This document shows positions 1 through 10,927 of a DNA stretch of 64,000 nt, one piece after another. The stretch is taken from contig CM114273.1 in assembly GCA_050084515.1 (NCBI GenBank), positions 15,934,001 through 15,998,000 of the forward strand. Direction: 5' to 3'. This stretch comes from Blasia pusilla (Eukaryota > Marchantiophyta > Marchantiopsida > Blasiales). Made by a program: the position numbers and the translations under genes. Within the stretch, counting starts at the first letter, position 1; every line of letters begins with the position of its first letter. Under the pieces are notes generated by a model. That model was not told the DNA's origin and ran no database searches. It saw only the letters and a list, made by a program, of their open reading frames with translations.

Positions 1-1990
1 AGTTGCCACGCCACCGGATGTGAGACGGTTGCCTTAGGTTTGAGGGCTTGTCTAGATGTACATCCAGTGGGTGGTTCTCCAAGTGGGACGTGGAGAACGC
101 CTTCAACTCAAGATCTCGGGCTACTATATTCACGAGTTGAGGGACGGGTGGTGGCCCATGGCGAGCCTCATTCCCTTTGTGCAAGCTTTCTATGGGGCCC
201 CTTCGGCCCTCTATTTCCACCATGGTCGATTCGAGGAGGAGGTCACGGTCTTGGAGTCTGCCACTCGGGACTCGCGTCGGGGTGACCCTCTGGGTGGCGC
301 GTTGTTTGCTGTGGCTCATTACCGAGCGGTTCTTTCTACGGTGGAGGCTTTCCCGGGTTGCATGTTCCCTTCGTTGGCAGATGATACTCATATTGTTGGT
401 CATGGAGATCTGGTTGTCCTTGCATTCGAGCACTTTTCAGCACAGTTGGCACGTGTCGGCCTGGCGGTGAAGGTGGGGAAGTGCAAGGCTTGGTCTCCAT
501 CAGGCCTACGTGATGATCTACATTTACCCGACGGCTTCTTGCGACCTGTCGGAGGGCTTCGAGTCTTGGGAGTACCGCTCGGGAGCCAGGACTTTGTATC
601 GACTTTCGTGGCAGCGGCTCTTACCGAGGATCTTCTCCACGTTGATGATCTTACGAGGATTGGTGACCCTCAAGTCGCCTTCGGCATTCTCTCTTCTTGT
701 TTTGCTCGTAGACCTGGTTACCTCACTAGAACTGTCTGGACATCTAGTCACCTTTCTTCCCTATATAGATCCTTTGATAGGAAGCTCATGCAGGTGTTTG
801 GGGATCTTCTAGGACCCGGCTCCTTAGAGTGCCCCATGGGGGAGTTAGCTCGTAGACAGGCCTCTTGGCCGATTTCTTTTGGTGGAGTAGGTCTTCTCTC
901 GACCGAGTTAGTGGCGCCCTCCGCTTTTTTAGGGAGTTGGGCCACAGTGGCACCCCTCCTTTGCTCCCGATTTTTGGTTAGAGATAGACCGCTCCTTCTA
1001 CACTACGTCTCCCAGGTCGAGGATGGCTCTTTCCCACTTCAGTCTTCACTCACAGCTTGTAGAGATTCCCTTCGAGTTGAGGCCCGAGCCGTTCTCCCCA
1101 CTTTCTCCTCCTTAGTTACCTCCGGTCGGGCCTGGGCTCCAATCTTCCTTGATGGAAGCCCACTTTGAGGCAGATTTTAGAGGCACTATGTCGGACGGGA
1201 ATATCCCCATGGAGGTTAGGGCCGTGATTCGCTCTTGCTCCGGAAAGGGGGCAGGCTCATGGGTAGGGGCGCGCCCCCTTCTCCAGGCTTTCCGTATCGC
1301 ACCACTTACCTATACCACAGCGATGCGGTTCCGCTTGGGCCTCCCCCAACCATCGGTGGTTGGTTCGACACACTGCGAGTGTCGCCGGAGCCTGGATCCA
1401 CTTGGTGTGCATTTGGCACGTCTGTCGATTGGGGTGAGAGGATAGCCACTCACGATGCAAAGGCGGGATATCATGTTGATTGCTCGGGAGAGTGGCTTCC
1501 ATGTGCAGAGAGAGAGGCACTACTCCATGCGGGATTCCCTCATTCGTGCCGATCTCTACATGACACGTGAGGTGAGGTGGTTGTGGCGGACGTGGTAGTC
1601 ACAGACCCACGCGGGAGGCGGCGAGCCCAAGTGGTGGCCCAAGGGCGAATGCTACTGAGCGGCGGCGGCGGCGGCGAAGAACACACATATCTACAATCGA
1701 CTACACGAGGGACACATCTTCATCCCCCTGGCCATAGAGATGTATGGGGCTATGGGGGAGAGGTTCGACTCGTTCCTTACGGACTGCGCCCATCATCTTC
1801 ACTCGAGAAATGGGTTGTCCTTAGCTATTGCGATTCTCAGATTGTAGGCGCTGGTCTCCATAGCGTTGCAGCGTGCCCAAGCTAATGGGATTTTGCGGCG
1901 GGCTCAGGCTGTGGGAGACGCCGGCGCTAGAGGCCCACTTAGTAGTAGTCATAGCTCTCTTGTTGTTGCTAATATTGTCTCTGCTGTTGG
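1..1990 (+). pseudogene. non-LTR retrotransposon reverse transcriptase, 3' part, frameshifted
   Basis: This is the C-terminal half of a LINE-like polyprotein that would copy element RNA into DNA at a nicked target. The left window edge cuts it. The main open stretch (56-1168, 370 aa) carries the RT motif C as SLADDTHIVG near 370-400 and the segment RRGDPLGGALFA before it. The motif A region reads DVENAFNS only in another frame (about 88-112), so frameshifts separate the catalytic aspartates. After 1168 the homologous protein jumps frame: a segment HCECRRSLDPLGVH lies near 1370-1410, ADVVVTDPRGRR near 1590-1620, and FIPLAIEMYGAMGERF near 1720-1770. The last two resemble the C-terminal restriction-like endonuclease region of some plant non-LTR elements; that assignment is inference. 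The copy is dead. The RT assignment is firm, the exact clade is not. Confidence 0.8.
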
Positions 1991-2039
1991 TGAGTTTCGT
2001 CGTTAGGGGGAATGCCCCCATCTTCCTTTTCTGGTCCTG

Positions 2040-2140
2040 TTGTGGCCTTCAGGTTTTGACTCTTTGAGTCCCCCTCTTTTGTACTTCCGATGGGTTTTCC
2101 ATCACTCGTTTTTATCCAAGTGCATCTTCACGTTTGAGCG
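2040..2140 (+). repeat. 3' tail of the non-LTR element (copy 1)
   Basis: Directly downstream of the RT remnant lies a stretch of roughly 80 bases (about 2053-2133) that recurs almost unchanged at 34609-34690. The shared core includes CCTCTTTTGTACTTCCGATG followed by a run ending in CACTCGTTTTTATC. A shorter, weaker echo of the same motif (GGATGGTTTTCCATCA) occurs near 35320. Position after the coding region and recurrence without the RT suggest a 3' UTR that is left behind by 5'-truncated insertions. Confidence 0.6.
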
Positions 2141-4530
2141 CGTGCATTTGTCCAGAAGTCAGAGTATTTGCCTTCGAGTGTCCACGACAAGACATAAAAA
2201 GGACCATCTGCAGAGCGCAGACCAGGACAAACCCCCTCAAACTTTACGGACTTTACAGGGCTAAGCTCTCCGCCCCTTGGATGGAAAACTCGGCATAAAT
2301 GCCGACCTTTCCATGAGCTTCCTCGGGAGTCGGGACACCTTTTTCAAATTCCCGAATTGAAAGTTCGAAAGTTTTAATTTTTTTTAAGAAAAAAATCCAT
2401 TATGTGTTATATTAGGGCCACTCACTTCCTTCCGACGGGAAGAAGTTGGGGTAAAAGAAATTTGCCCTTCAGTTCACACGAGTGGTTTTGTTGAATAACA
2501 ATAATAATTTATAAAAAATATTTATTTAGTCCGAAAGATTATTAAAAAAACTGGACGTCCCTAAGAAATGCTACATGTCTAGTAATTGGGTCAAATGTGT
2601 CATTACTAGACAAATGTGTCATTTGAGAAATCACTCTGGGATAACTTGCATTCTATAGCCTCTGCACCTAAATCGATTTACCACCCAAATGACATCAAAA
2701 TATGTGGCAGTAGGGGAGAGAGAATCGATTCATAGGGCATGGTAGAAGGGGCCGTAATAAGAACTGAATGAGGAGTGAAGGAGCTATGTAGAGGAGGACG
2801 AGAATTTCGGAAGCGTTGGAGTGTTTTGTTCGTAAATATTGCAATTTGACTCCAATCTTTCCGATTTTAGATTCGACTTCTTCATCTTCTCAAGCTTGAA
2901 CTTTGGATTTTCTTTTCCATTTTTGTTGGGGATTTTTCTTGCTATTTTTGTTCTATTTTTTCTTCCTTCTCCATTGGCGTGTTTTTTTTTTTATACAAAT
3001 TTGTTTTAGGTTAATTCCTCTCATATGTCTTCCTTGCTCTTTCAACATTTTAACTCAGTACTTTCCCACTCCCTATATTTTTTATCTCTTTAATGGCATT
3101 ATAGATTCATATTCTCCAGCCACTTCTTTTGACACCATATATGTTACTTCTCATTTCCAATTGATTATTATATCTCTTAAAGTGACTTTTAATCATAAAT
3201 TAGCCTTTATCTTTTCTTACTCTCCAGCTTATTCTATTATGGATGGATTTCATTACTTTATAGTGATTATCATCCTAATATTTCTATAATATTACGGTGT
3301 TGGATGAATCCAACCTCATCCAACATCTCGAGATGAAGTTATGCATGAATGACCCGTGACCCTCTACGTCGTCGTCATGGTAGAACTTTTTGTTTTGACT
3401 AACAAGAATGTGACACACACCCTCCCTCAATCGTAACCTCTCCCCATGGTTCCCCTCCTCATTGTAGATCTCTTCCTTTTCCTCCTTACAGTCATATACC
3501 CATAACACTCTCTACATTTCTTCCCTATCCTCCTCTTATCCCCTCTTTGTCTCTTCCTATTCATCATAATCTGAGTCCAGTTCCACCGAATCCTACTACT
3601 TTGGCATCCTTACATATCTCATATGAACCCTTGCTCCCAACTTCCATATTTTCTACCCTCTTCCTCCCTCTTCATCCTCCTCCTCCTTCCTTAAACTACT
3701 TACCCCTTCAGCTTTTTCTATCATCATCTCCCATCTACCCTCCTTGTAGCCCTTGTTCTATATATATACTAAAGGTTTGTTTCATACCTTGTGCTAAGGA
3801 GTTTGCTCCTACGATGATCAAAAGACATCAACGGTAGTGTAACTCCATGCATGGGTCTTCAATTCCTAACCCAATAACACCTCCTATTATGTTACCCACA
3901 ACAACTACTTGAACTTGGTTAAGCCAAATTGATCTCCTTTGCTATTTCTATCCACATCTCCCTCATCTTAGAATCTACAAATGTATCCCATTGCCCTTTG
4001 CTCCATCACCCAATAACCATCACTTTTCCCATTAGAAAGGTTAGTGAGCGCATGATCCCAAAGATGTCAATGCTTGGTATCTCCTATTACTCTTCCTCCA
4101 ATGGATTTTAGTTCTCCCTCCAAGGGGTGGTGTGATGGATGATCGTTAAATCACCTTGTGTATTCAACCCTTTATATATGGGGATTGGGAGAATCTTCAA
4201 TAAGATTATTCACTTCGAGCAAAGGCCTTAGTAATGGCTCATCTCACTCAACATGCCAATCATGAGAAGCTTTCAATACAAAAATGTCTTTCATGTAGCC
4301 TACTTTTGGGGGTACTTTGATGAGTTTTCACGTGCAACTCGAGTATTGGGTCCTCTTCCTCCACCGATTCCAAGTGTGGACACAATCAAAATCTTAGACG
4401 TGCTTCATCCTCCTTCAAGTGATTATGCATCATCTCTTATGGAAGATTATATAACAAATTTTGACTTGGAGGATTTCATAAGGGCTTTTCTTCACACTCC
4501 TCTCTTATCAAAAGATGATGGGTTTTAAGC
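2141..4530. other. no recognisable gene; AT-rich and pyrimidine-rich DNA
   Basis: Nothing recognisable was found here on either strand. Short open stretches at 2903-3289 (very rich in Phe and Leu), 3547-3837 (Pro/Ser-rich) and 4253-4528 (91 aa beginning MPIMRSFQYK) have compositions that follow the local base bias, and no domain was recognised in them. The 91-aa stretch is the least biased but has no visible support. Confidence 0.5.
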
Positions 4531-4534
4531 ATCT

Positions 4535-5566
4535 TCGCAATTTCTTTGGGGTAGTTAGGGTAGTTTGGAGCATATGAAGTGAGTTGATGAGGATATTCAG
4601 GAGGAGATAACATGTAATCTACTTTTATCAAAATGGGATTGGTTAAGCCTTGAGAGCAAGCCAAGTTGCACAAGATAAGATTAACCCTTTCTTGTACTCT
4701 TATAAATCCTTTGTGAGTATATAAATAGGAGGGACCTTTAAGGGTTCATGACCTTCTATTTCATTTCTTGAGTTTCTTATGTCATTCTTGAGTGGATGGC
4801 ATTAGATTTGCTTGCTCTTCCAATGAGTGTGGATTATCCCTCTTATGATAGTAACTTGACCATAGTCTATTCTTCCAAAGTTTTCTAGAGTGTGGAGATG
4901 GTTATTTGGAGAGACTTGTCATCTTAGGGGAGTTTGTCATACTAGGGATAGTGGATGGTTTAGGTTTGTAATTTTCCCAATAAGAGTGGGAGTGCAATTC
5001 CCCTCTTGGGAGTTGCTTTCCCATCTTATTCATTCTTGAGGAGAATAGAGCATGTCTGTCAATTATGGATAGGGATGAAGCATGAGTCGTACCCTATTTT
5101 TCTTTTCTTAACCCATACTACGTGAAGGTTCTCTTCGTAGATAGGCACTGGTTTTCTCGCTATCTAATCTCTCTCTTTGAGGAGCCATCCATGTACCAAT
5201 TCATACAATCTCTAACTCTGGTGATACTGCCTATTGTTATGTATGGAAGGACATAGGATTGCACTGGTCCTTATATAACAATCCATGGATGTTAATAGGC
5301 TTGATTGAGTAGGATTTAATACTAGTTGTGCCATTTTTCGTAAAGTAGCTTCCAAGGACTTCATAGTTAGGAATTTCGGGTTTAGATGCTATAAAGAAGT
5401 GATCACCTCGGAATTACCATTCGTGATTCCTCTCATGAGAGAATGAAGAGTTTAAATTTTTATTTTGTATTGAAAAGGAGAACTTCTTAGAGATTTCACC
5501 TTACATCAACGTCTGCCGCAATAGGAAGGTCCGCCCTTACTCAAACAAAAAACTCTCGACATAACA
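4535..5566 (+). repeat. gypsy-B LTR, copy 1 (5' LTR, 5'-truncated)
   Basis: This stretch is homologous, in order, to 51885-52532 continued at 58442-58745, and its distal part is homologous in inverted orientation to 26998-27446. Shared landmarks are a TATA box, repeated 'gctcttccaatgag' / 'cccaat(a/g)agag' style segments, and a distal block containing GTATGGAAGGACAT. It ends ...ACATAACA just before a TGG primer-binding-like site and a gag gene, so it is the 5' LTR of a plus-strand gypsy copy. Compared with the copy beginning at 51641, about 245 bases are missing from the start. Confidence 0.75.
4718..4727 (+). promoter_or_regulatory. TATA box of the gypsy-B LTR
   Basis: The sequence TATATAAATA sits in the LTR and is conserved at the matching position of the second copy (TATATAAAG at 52054). 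Position inside an LTR and conservation between copies suggest the U3 promoter. Confidence 0.5.
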
Positions 5567-5568
5567 AA

Positions 5569-5586
5569 TGGTGCTTCCACTAAGAG
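5569..5586 (+). other. primer-binding-site-like sequence of gypsy-B
   Basis: TGGTGCTTCCACTAAGAG begins two bases after the LTR end (…ATAACA). A PBS starts with TGG, the complement of the tRNA CCA end. The tRNA was not identified. An ATG overlapping the site makes a short open frame that is probably not the gag start. Confidence 0.5.
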
Positions 5587-5589
5587 ATC

Positions 5590-7075
5590 TTTCAGGCGAT
5601 AGATTATGTTTTATCAAGATAACTTCTTTGGGTAATGCTTCATCAATGAGAATCGGGGGAGTTGAGGATCTTCTCCGAGCTTTGACAACATTGCTAAGCC
5701 AACAAAGCGGAGTTTATACGGTAGAGCAAATGTCAACAAAGGCTCTCTAAGCGATTGTAAAGAAGTTGGGAAGGTTTGATGGGAGGAACATCACCAAATA
5801 TGTTCGAGAATACGTTTGTGAGATAGAGGTTAATCGTCTTCTTGAAGGTAATATGGTGTCAAGTTTTGAATTAGCACGAATATCATAGATTCATAGTCAA
5901 GTGAACAAATTGAGAGTTGAAAATCCAACCTCGTGGGAGGAGTATAAGAAATTGCTAAAAGAAAATTCTTCGATGATGATGTGGATTGGGTGGTCAAGAG
6001 GGAATTCTTACAATGGATAGAGAAACGTCCAAGAAAGGGAATGACTCCTAATGAATTGTTCCTTGAGTTTGAGTAGCGGTTTTTCCAGTTATCTTCTTCT
6101 TAAAGGGCAACTCTTAACTAAAGAAAAATTGAGTTATTCCTTGATGCGACTGATCAAAATTTGGAGGACAAGCTTTTTCTAATATTGGCGGATAAGACTG
6201 AAGAAGTGTAAGCACAAATTAGAAGAAAGTGGAAGAATTTGTGGCTATATGCAGATAGCAAAGTTAAAATAGAGATAGAACCGCAATATTCAAGTTAGAG
6301 GTATTAGCTCCAACTCCCTTGCCTAAGCTTGTGTCGACAAAGCTCGAAGATTCTACCATTGATGAGTTGGTGGAAGGTTTGAGAGAGTTGAGAGTAGAGA
6401 TGGTTGAGCTTAAATTTAATAGGAATGATAGTTTTTGTGCTCCTTCAACAAGTAGGAACTTTGTGAGCATATGAATATGATGTGAAAGTATTGAGCATCA
6501 ACGCAAAGAATGTGAGGATTTCTCAGAGGCTCTTAGGAATAGAATTGTAAATTTCAAAGATGGAAAAATTCATTCAACATAGACCAATATGCCGTAGAAT
6601 ATAAACTTTGGTAAAGAAGGAATGAAGAGCTTAGTGAGAGGTCAAGTAGGAGTGGTCACAGGAAAAATTAGATTCTAAGACCTTTGTAGTAAATATAAAA
6701 GCACCTATTGTGTCAATAGCTTAGAGTAAAATATTACCGTTTCCTCGAGAAGTAATGCTACGAGGGACAAATACTATCCGTAATATGACCGGATGGAATG
6801 ATCCTATGGAAGTTGGGTGTGTTAAAGCATACCTAGCACAAGAGAACCATGTCACTTGGCAAGATGCAAGTATGGAGGAGAAGGGGAGATGCGATAATGA
6901 TGATGTTGATCTTGAGGAAGATGCAAGAAGAGCTAGAATTACGAGAAGAAAAGGGAAATCAGAGGTGCAATCATCAAGAGAAGAAGGCCCTTCTACGTGT
7001 GAATCTATGATGGATTCTCATATCTAAGAAGTTGGAATGAAGGAGAAAGAAATCAGTTATTCTCAAAAGACTTGA
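5590..7075 (+). pseudogene. gypsy-B gag, decayed
   Basis: Gag would form the virus-like particle of the element. The reading frame is broken many times but recognisable: KKLGRFDGRNITKYVREYV near 5760-5815, NPTSWEEYKKLLKENS near 5925-5970, and PRKGMTPNELFLEFE near 6030-6075. This is the retrotransposon gag (capsid) region. Farther on, an acidic/basic stretch (6755-7024, VDLEEDARRARITRRKGK) fits the C-terminal part of gag. No zinc knuckle was seen. The gene follows the LTR and PBS directly. The rest of the element, including pol, is absent here because other insertions follow; the matching pol half of the family lies at 50.26-51.57 kb. Confidence 0.65.
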
Positions 7076-7079
7076 AACA

Positions 7080-7213
7080 ATGGATGACCAGACTATGATA
7101 GCCAAAGGAACTAGATCTAGAAGAATGCTAAAATTGGATATCTCTATGCTGAAGATTCAAAGAGCAATGTATGGTCAAACCGACCAACAATTCACAAATC
7201 TAGATGTGTGGCA
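7080..7213 (+). pseudogene. older copia polyprotein, left fragment (gag-pre-integrase)
   Basis: The open frame ends ...TNLDVWH at 7213, where the younger copia element is inserted. In frame, the sequence resumes after the target duplication at 11374-11378 as KRIEHMNLKKLTSLS, which is the typical GAG-pre-integrase box (W-H-x-R-x-x-H) of Ty1/copia polyproteins. The right half continues into the integrase at 11.56 kb. Where this fragment begins is unclear: residues 7080-7150 might instead belong to the end of the gypsy-B gag. Confidence 0.6.
7209..7213 (+). repeat. target-site duplication TGGCA (left)
   Basis: Five bases, repeated exactly at 11374-11378 directly after the 3' LTR. Joining the flanks at this duplication restores the reading frame of the older copia gene, which confirms the insertion boundaries. 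Confidence 0.95.
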
Positions 7214-7633
7214 TGTTGGATTCTCAACATCCACTCCTCTGAGCACCATTGATCTGATCGGCCCCCTTGTATGAAGAGAAGCCTAGATCGATGGTTCCGA
7301 CTTAGACGTCAAAGGAGTCATAGTAATATGACCTAGGTGATTTACGGAGTAGCGTTACTAGGTTTATCTAACCCTATATTGCATCAGGGTGCGGGGCATC
7401 CTGATGAAAAAATTTCTATTAATAGAAACGAAGAAAAATAGGTAAAAACCCTAGTTTTCCCGAGTAGTCAAATAGTCGGGAGCCGCAGCGGTAGCGCACT
7501 CTTGTATGTCGAGTTATCTCCCAGTTCAGGTTCCATCAAAGCTCTTCTGTGAGCGCACAGACGGACTAGGCCACTTTGTATCTCTAAGTTTTGTAAAGAT
7601 TTCAGTGATTTCATCACTTTCTTTTTTCTCACA
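7214..7633 (+). repeat. copia 5' LTR
   Basis: Direct repeat of 10928-11373, starting TGTTGGATTCTCAACATCC and ending TTTTCTCACA. It is 26 bases shorter than its partner. The missing bases are the outer parts of both arms of a palindrome, so only an 11-bp-arm remnant (7382-7406, one mismatch) is left here. Confidence 0.95.
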
Positions 7634-7647
7634 TGGTATCAAAGGAG
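7634..7647 (+). other. copia primer-binding site (initiator tRNA-Met type)
   Basis: TGGTATCAAAGGAG follows the LTR immediately. It matches the usual plant copia PBS (TGGTATCAGAGC) complementary to the 3' end of initiator tRNA-Met. Confidence 0.9.
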
Positions 7648-7705
7648 TAGGTTTTCCAATATTTTGTATCTGGCGATCTAGTGTGTTTGCACAAAATCTT
7701 GAGAG

Positions 7706-8525
7706 TTGGCTACTTCTTCGTCAATTCGTGTTCGCCCTCCTCCACAGGGTGAAGGGAAGTTAGATGGGTCTAACTATACGTTGTGGAAGTTCAAAATGAG
7801 AACTGTTCTCGAATCATTTGAGATCTAGGAAACGGCCACAGGGGTCGATTCAAATCCACAAGCTAGATTGAGTTCTGCATGTTCATCTTCATCTGGGGAT
7901 ATCGATCCTGTTGTATTGTTGGCATGGAGACGCAAAAACGCTGATGCTCTATATGTGATTGTCACGAATGTAACTGATTTTGTCATGACTCTCATTCAAC
8001 ATACAACCACTGCTGTTGAGGCGTGGAACATTTTGAAGAATCAATATGAAACGAGGAATGAGACTCGGATTTAGAATCTGGAGAATCAGCTTACGTCTGA
8101 GAAATTTTCAGAAGGAGAAAGCGCGGAGCAATTTTTGACAAGGATGAAGAATCTTCAAGATCAAATGGCGTCCGTAGGAATTTCAAAGTCTAGCGAAGAT
8201 TTGGCACGTCGGTGCATAAGGATTTTGCCTCCAAGGTATGACAGTTTGGTCACTGCACTGAATACTCAAGTAAGATCCACGCCGCTTACTTTTGAACAAT
8301 TTAGTGCAATGTTGGTAGAAGAGGAAATGCGCTTCAAAGCAAGAGAGGGAAGTGATACAGCATTTACTGCCAACGTACAGAGAGGTAGAAATTAGGATTA
8401 CAGTTCAAATGTGAAGAAGAAATTTTCAAGAAAAGCCTTCAAGTGCTTTTATTGTGGTAAGCTAGATCATCTTATCAAAGATTGTAGAAAGAGGAGTCAG
8501 GATGAGAAGAACGGTTGTTTAAGTG
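7706..8525 (+). pseudogene. copia gag with CCHC zinc knuckle, interrupted by stops
   Basis: Gag packages the element RNA. The frame reads KLDGSNYTLWKFKMRTVLES near 7755-7815, then AWNILKNQYETRNETRI near 8022-8072 and EQFLTRMKNLQDQMASVG near 8127-8180, all typical of the plant copia gag (UBN2-like) domain. A zinc knuckle, CFYCGKLDHLIKDC (C-x2-C-x4-H-x4-C), lies near 8441-8485. The expected start codon near 7707 reads TTG in the context TTGGCTACTTCTTCG, and TAG codons interrupt at about 7828, 8072 and 8394. Downstream the frame runs straight into integrase without a protease, so an internal deletion lies near 8510-8540. Confidence 0.85.
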
Positions 8526-9420
8526 GAAAATTTAAAGTATGGCACAAGTTGGTTGAGAATGAGACAGGAAAGAAGGTACAAAAGCTTCGCACCGATCGAG
8601 GAGGATAATTCTTATCAATAGAATTCAACAAATATTTGGGAGAGCATGGAATCAAGCGACAGTTAACCACGGCACATACACCAGAACAAAATGGAGTTGT
8701 TGAGCGTCGAAACCGTACAGTGGTGGAGATGGCAAGATATATGATGAAAGCAAAAGGTTTGTGAAGGATTTTGGGTCAAGCCGCATTATCTTGCCGTATA
8801 CATTCTAAATAGAAGTGCTACCAAGTCAGTGCAAGGCATGACTCCTCATCAATCATACTCAAGTAAGGTACCATCAGTCCAACATTTCAGGACTTTTGGT
8901 AGTGAGTGTTTTGTACATATTCCTGAAGCATCCAGGACCAAGCTGGAGTCCAAGAGCAGGAAGTGCATCTTTATGGGATACAGTGATGAGTCTAAAGCTT
9001 ATCGCCTTTGGTGTCCTGAGGAAAAGAAGATGCTTGTGAGTCGTGATGTGGTGTTCGAGAAAGCCTGCGTCAAGTGGCGGATATCAGTGGTCTGTCCACA
9101 TTATCATCAAACGAAGAGATAACCCACCAGAGCACACCACAAATGTTTACACCAGATCATCAAGAAGAAGAATTTGGTGATGATTACAAAGAGCAAAATG
9201 CTCTTCCACTACGGTCGTCATACCCTAAGTGGATAAAGCAGCTCTTGGATGGTAAGGATCCACCAACAACTGATGAAGTTGTTATACATCCAAGGAGATC
9301 CAAGAGACTAGAGGAGCAGAATAGAGCTTCCACACATCTCGTCAATATGGCCCTGATGACAGAGGTCTTGAAGGTGGAAGAGCCATCATGCTTGGATGAG
9401 GCCCTGGCTCATCCTCAATG
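8526..9420 (+). pseudogene. copia integrase, N-terminal part deleted
   Basis: The segment KKVQKLRTDRGG near 8570-8608 holds the second catalytic Asp of the DDE integrase core. EQNGVVERRNRTVVEMAR near 8690-8740 holds the catalytic Glu. The HHCC domain and first Asp are missing. A TAA replaces the expected Glu codon after RGG, and a stop near 8763 breaks the frame again. The C-terminal part resumes (8829-9122, QHFRTFGSECFVHIPEASR; a typical FGC-V-H-P copia segment) and then enters the linker before RT (PRRSKRLEEQN near 9290-9325). Confidence 0.85.
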
Positions 9421-10894
9421 AAGAGAGGCCATGCAGATGGAGATGGACGCTATTCACAGAAATGAAACTTGGACTTTGGTTGAAAAGCCAAAGGACGGGA
9501 AGATAATACGCACCAAGTGGGTGTACAAGACCAAGTACAAGTCGGACGGTACATTGGATAAATTCAAAGCAAGGTTGGTCGCACAAGGATGCTCACAAAT
9601 TGAAGGTTTTGACTACTATGAGACTTTTGCTCCCATTGCAAGGATGACAACCATTCGAATTGTTCTAGCGGTTGCAGGAACAAGACGTTGGCATGTATAC
9701 CAATACGATGTGAAGTCTACTTTTCTGAACAGGAGTCTCAAGGAGGAGGTATATGTCTCTCAACCACCAGGGTTTGAGACACCCGGATTAGAAGAGAAAG
9801 TTTGTTTACTTCATCGAGCATTGTATGGGTTGAAGCAAGCCCCAAGGGTATGGTATCAACGAATAGATACATTATTTCGAGAGAAGGGTCTCATCAAGAG
9901 TCCTTCAGAAGCAAATTTGTATGTGTTTTGCGAAGATGGGATGTATATGTTGATAGTTTTGTATGTGGATGATCTGATCATCACAGGAGACCACAGTAAG
10001 AAAATAGAGGAAATGAAGGGAGTGTTGAAATCTGAGTTTGAAATGTCAGATTTAGGTCTTCTGCACTACTTTATAGGACTGGAAATTTAGCAACATTCAG
10101 ATTCTATTTTTCTCTCTCAACAGAAGTATGCTAGAGAAATCTTGAAGGCATTCGGGATGACCGAGTGTTAGGCAGTGGTCTTGCCAATGGAGGTAGAGTT
10201 GAAACTCTCGATGGAGGATGTTTTACCATTGGTAGATGAAAAGTTGTACAGAAAGCTTGTAGGCAGTTTGATATTTTTGTGTAACACTAGACGGACATTA
10301 GCATTTGTGGGAGTGTTGAGTAGGTTCTCAACTAAGCCTCGTGAGAACCATTGGAAGGCGAGGGATGCGTGTCTTTGAAGTACATCAAAGGCACTATCGA
10401 GCACGGCATCACCTATGGAGCAGGGACGGAAATGACAGTTTTGTGACTCGATTAGGCAAGGGAGATTCAGATTCTCGAAGATCGGGGTTATTGCTTCTTG
10501 GTAGGATCATGTGTGGTGTCATGGGTCAGCAAGAAGCAACCTCTGATGGCTCTTTCTTCTACCGAGGCGAGTTCAAGGCGGCTTGTTATGCTTCTTATGA
10601 AGCAAAGTATGGTTGAGATGGATATTGAGGACATAGGAGAAGCACCGAGAAAGTGCTCTTTGTAATGTGGTGTGACAATCAGAGTTGCATTGCCATAGCA
10701 CATAATCCTGTGTTTCATGCTCGTACAAAGCACATAGAGATCCAGTACCACTTTGTTTGTAAATTGATCGAGAGAGAGGTTTTGAAGTTAGTCTATTGTC
10801 CAACAGAGGATAACCGTGCAGACATCTTCACGAAAGCCTTGAGCGGAGATCGGCTTCACCGACATTTGAAGGGTCTTGGCATAGGTCCAAGATA
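9421..10894 (+). pseudogene. copia reverse transcriptase and RNase H
   Basis: The RT (RVT_2 type) is the best-preserved part: 9431-10090 is open for 219 aa. It shows KWVYKTKYKSDG and FKARLVAQGCSQ at the start, QYDVKSTFLNRSLKEEVYV with the motif A Asp, LYGLKQAPRVWYQ, and the catalytic YVDDLIITG near 9961-9990. Motif A would normally read DVKTAFLNG. A TAG at 10087 ends the open stretch. RNase H follows with further frameshifts and stops: LVGSLIFLCNTRR near 10255-10290, then an open part 10653-10892 with WCDNQSCIAIAHNPVFHART, TKHIEIQYHFV and ADIFTKAL, which is the standard copia C-terminus. It ends about 30 bases before the purine tract. Confidence 0.92.
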
Positions 10895-10916
10895 GTAGTC
10901 CACATGAGAGTGGATA

Positions 10917-10927
10917 TTGAGGGGGGG
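10917..10927 (+). other. copia polypurine tract
   Basis: A purine tract ending in seven Gs (TTGAGGGGGGG) directly precedes the 3' LTR, where plus-strand DNA synthesis would be primed. Confidence 0.85.

Noticed and set aside
2903-3289. 128-aa open frame
   Set aside because: Extremely Phe/Leu-rich, follows local T-rich composition, no motif.
5568-5750. Start of gypsy-B gag at the ATG overlapping the primer-binding site
   Set aside because: The ATG lies in the PBS and the gag-like motifs begin later, so the early frame is probably leader.
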